From Candidatus Staskawiczbacteria bacterium (lineage in GTDB: Bacteria > Patescibacteriota > Minisyncoccia > Minisyncoccales > Staskawiczbacteraceae): a stretch of 5,782 nt of DNA. The DNA lies in NCBI GenBank assembly GCA_016866675.1, contig VGLO01000038.1:1-5782 (forward strand), in the 5' to 3' direction. The notes under the pieces were generated by a model that worked only from the letters and a program-made list of their open reading frames with translations, made no database searches and was not told the DNA's origin. Both the position numbers and the translations under genes were made by a program. Shown piece by piece: positions 4,764 to 5,782 of this stretch (within the stretch, counting starts at the first letter, position 1; the number at the start of each line of letters is the position of its first letter).

Positions 4764-5744
4764 CTAGAAAAGCAACTGCCGTTTAATTTTATTTGCGTTC
4801 CCGTGACTTAACATTCCTAAATATGAATTAAGCGATTGTTGAGAAGAATTGTTTTGCACCTTCTTTAGTATTCTTCTCTTGGTCACCGCCCTTAACACTC
4901 GATGATCAAAAAAGTGCACCCAGCCTAAAAAATCTACTCCTGATAATAAGGTTTTAATAGAAATCTTGTTAGGATGCAGGATTAGCTGCAATCCCTCAAA
5001 TAAAAAGCTTTTAATTTTAGGTACAGCATCTTCAAGCTCATGTTTGTTTTCAGAAAGAATCACAAAATCATCAGCATACCTAATGTAGTACTTGGCTTTG
5101 AGTTGGTGTTTTACAAATTGGTCAAACTGGTTCATGTAGATGTTGCAGAAGAGTTGGCTGGTGAGGTTTCCGAGCGGTAAGCCTTTATCGAGCTCGCCAG
5201 AATTGAAACTTTGAATAACTTCTGTGAGCAAATTAATGATTCGACGATCAGAAATGTATTCCTGTAGTATTCCAATTAATATCTGCTGGTCAATAGAATG
5301 AAAGAACTTTTTAATGTCACACTTTAATATCCAACAGGTTTGAGTATCGTTCTTAGATGCGGCGTAGGCATAAGCTCGGAACTGGTTGATCGCTCTGTGG
5401 GTACCTTTGTTGACTCGGCAAGAATAAGAGTCTGCGGAAAATGTCCTATCAAAGAATGGATAGAGAATACGATAGATAGCGTGATGGAGCAATCTATCAC
5501 GAACGGTGGCTTTATGGATGATTCTGGGCTTTGGGTCTGCAATTCGGAACTCGTGGTAATTTCCATGACAGTATGTTCCGTTGATTAAATCTTGGTGCAA
5601 TGATAGGATGTTACCCATTAGGTTGAATTTAAATGTTTGCACATCTTTCTTCTTGCGTTTGCCTTTGACAAACTCCTTCCAGGCAAGTAGCAGATTTTCC
5701 AAAGAAATAATATCTTCATAACTATGAACCAGTTGAATTTTCAT
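4764..5744 (-). CDS. Reverse transcriptase of the DGR class
   Basis: This 326-residue RNA-directed DNA polymerase carries the palm motifs of group-II-like bacterial reverse transcriptases. These include DPKPRIIHKATVRDRLLHHA (70-89), DSYSCRVNKGTHRA (105-118), LKCDIKKFF with catalytic D143, YIRYADDFVIL with D225 and D226, and LHPNKISIKTLLSGVDFLGW (256-275). Motif 4 reads GLPLGNLTSQLF; LGNLTSQ (191-197) fits the [ILV]GxxxSQ signature of diversity-generating retroelements, in place of the QGxxxSP of group II introns and retrons. There is no maturase or endonuclease domain. In a DGR the enzyme copies a template repeat with adenine-specific errors into a variable repeat of a target gene. No repeat, avd or target gene is visible, but the 5' flank ends 38 bases upstream. 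The ATG at 5744 is chosen over the GTG at 5780, which would translate the G run. AAGGAA lies 10 bases before it. Solitary homologues of this type also occur in CPR genomes. Confidence 0.9.
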   Translation of the reverse strand: MKIQLVHSYEDIISLENLLLAWKEFVKGKRKKKDVQTFKFNLMGNILSLHQDLINGTYCHGNYHEFRIADPKPRIIHKATVRDRLLHHAIYRILYPFFDRTFSADSYSCRVNKGTHRAINQFRAYAYAASKNDTQTCWILKCDIKKFFHSIDQQILIGILQEYISDRRIINLLTEVIQSFNSGELDKGLPLGNLTSQLFCNIYMNQFDQFVKHQLKAKYYIRYADDFVILSENKHELEDAVPKIKSFLFEGLQLILHPNKISIKTLLSGVDFLGWVHFFDHRVLRAVTKRRILKKVQNNSSQQSLNSYLGMLSHGNANKIKRQLLF

Positions 5745-5754
5745 CAAAATACTT

Positions 5755-5762
5755 TTCCTTCT
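5755..5762 (-). promoter_or_regulatory. Probable ribosome binding site of the reverse transcriptase gene
   Basis: The minus strand reads AGAAGGAA, ending 10 bases before the ATG at 5744. The spacing is slightly long. It supports this ATG over the upstream in-frame GTG at 5780. Confidence 0.5.
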
Positions 5763-5765
5763 AAG

Positions 5766-5776
5766 CCCCCCCCCCC
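5766..5776 (-). repeat. Homopolymer of 11 G in the reverse transcriptase leader
   Basis: Eleven consecutive G on the minus strand (C on the plus strand) lie 22 bases before the reverse transcriptase start and 6 bases from the window end. Such a run is out of character for this AT-rich sequence. It could be a slippage-prone tract or a sequencing or assembly artefact. Confidence 0.8.
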
Positions 5777-5782
5777 ACACTA

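Noticed and set aside
5324..5588. 80-82 codon frames overlapping the reverse transcriptase gene on both strands
   Set aside because: They lie wholly inside a well-conserved coding region with clear RT motifs and show no family resemblance. They are open by chance in its G+C-richer part.
5745..5780. Upstream in-frame GTG at 5780 as the reverse transcriptase start (12 extra residues, WGGGLRRKSIL)
   Set aside because: It would translate the G homopolymer as a glycine run and leaves no space for a ribosome binding site inside the window. The ATG at 5744 has AAGGAA upstream.
1..5782. CRISPR array, tRNA or rRNA genes, insertion sequence ends
   Set aside because: No regularly spaced direct repeats, no cloverleaf-like segment with a TTC loop and matching arms, no rRNA-like conserved blocks and no transposase were seen.

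Overview
The window is AT-rich and compact, and every gene is read on the minus strand. The genes are short and closely packed. They include a six-helix half-size MFS-like protein, a long-form NIF3-like protein, a GreA with a divergent acidic tip and a small lysine-rich protein. Together these suggest a bacterium of the Candidate Phyla Radiation (Patescibacteria, probably Parcubacteria-like). That placement rests on family recollection and composition, not on a marker gene. Stops are TAA or TAG, and nothing indicates a recoded TGA.

Reading in the direction of transcription (high to low coordinates), the layout is as follows. (1) 5744-4764 encodes a reverse transcriptase with the LGxxxSQ motif typical of diversity-generating retroelements (DGRs). 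It lies against the window edge behind an 11-base G run. Any template repeat, variable repeat, avd or target gene on its 5' side would be outside the window. (2) 4763-4248 is an AT-rich gap. It holds a weak terminator, a 55-codon reading frame whose lysine-rich tail appears cut off by two in-frame stops, a 29-codon extremely basic reading frame, and AT-rich palindromes. (3) 4247-3303 encodes a NIF3/DUF34 metal-binding protein, ending at a strong bidirectional terminator. (4) 3224-2151 encodes pyrC, a class II dihydroorotase for pyrimidine synthesis. It starts only 30 bases after that terminator and has the clearest Shine-Dalgarno site in the window. (5) 2026-1550 encodes greA, with its own promoter and terminator. 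(6) 1476-835 encodes the six-helix MFS-like protein. It has an extended -10 promoter and probably shares a transcript with (7) 810-1, the N-terminal part of a family X DNA polymerase (PolX) that runs off the window.

Most genes are housekeeping and form separate short transcription units: nucleotide synthesis (pyrC), transcript rescue (greA), repair synthesis (polX) and a probable small-molecule transporter. They do not form one pathway. The less ordinary parts are the DGR-class reverse transcriptase, whose 5' half is richer in G+C than its surroundings, and the decayed or unusual small-ORF region downstream of it.
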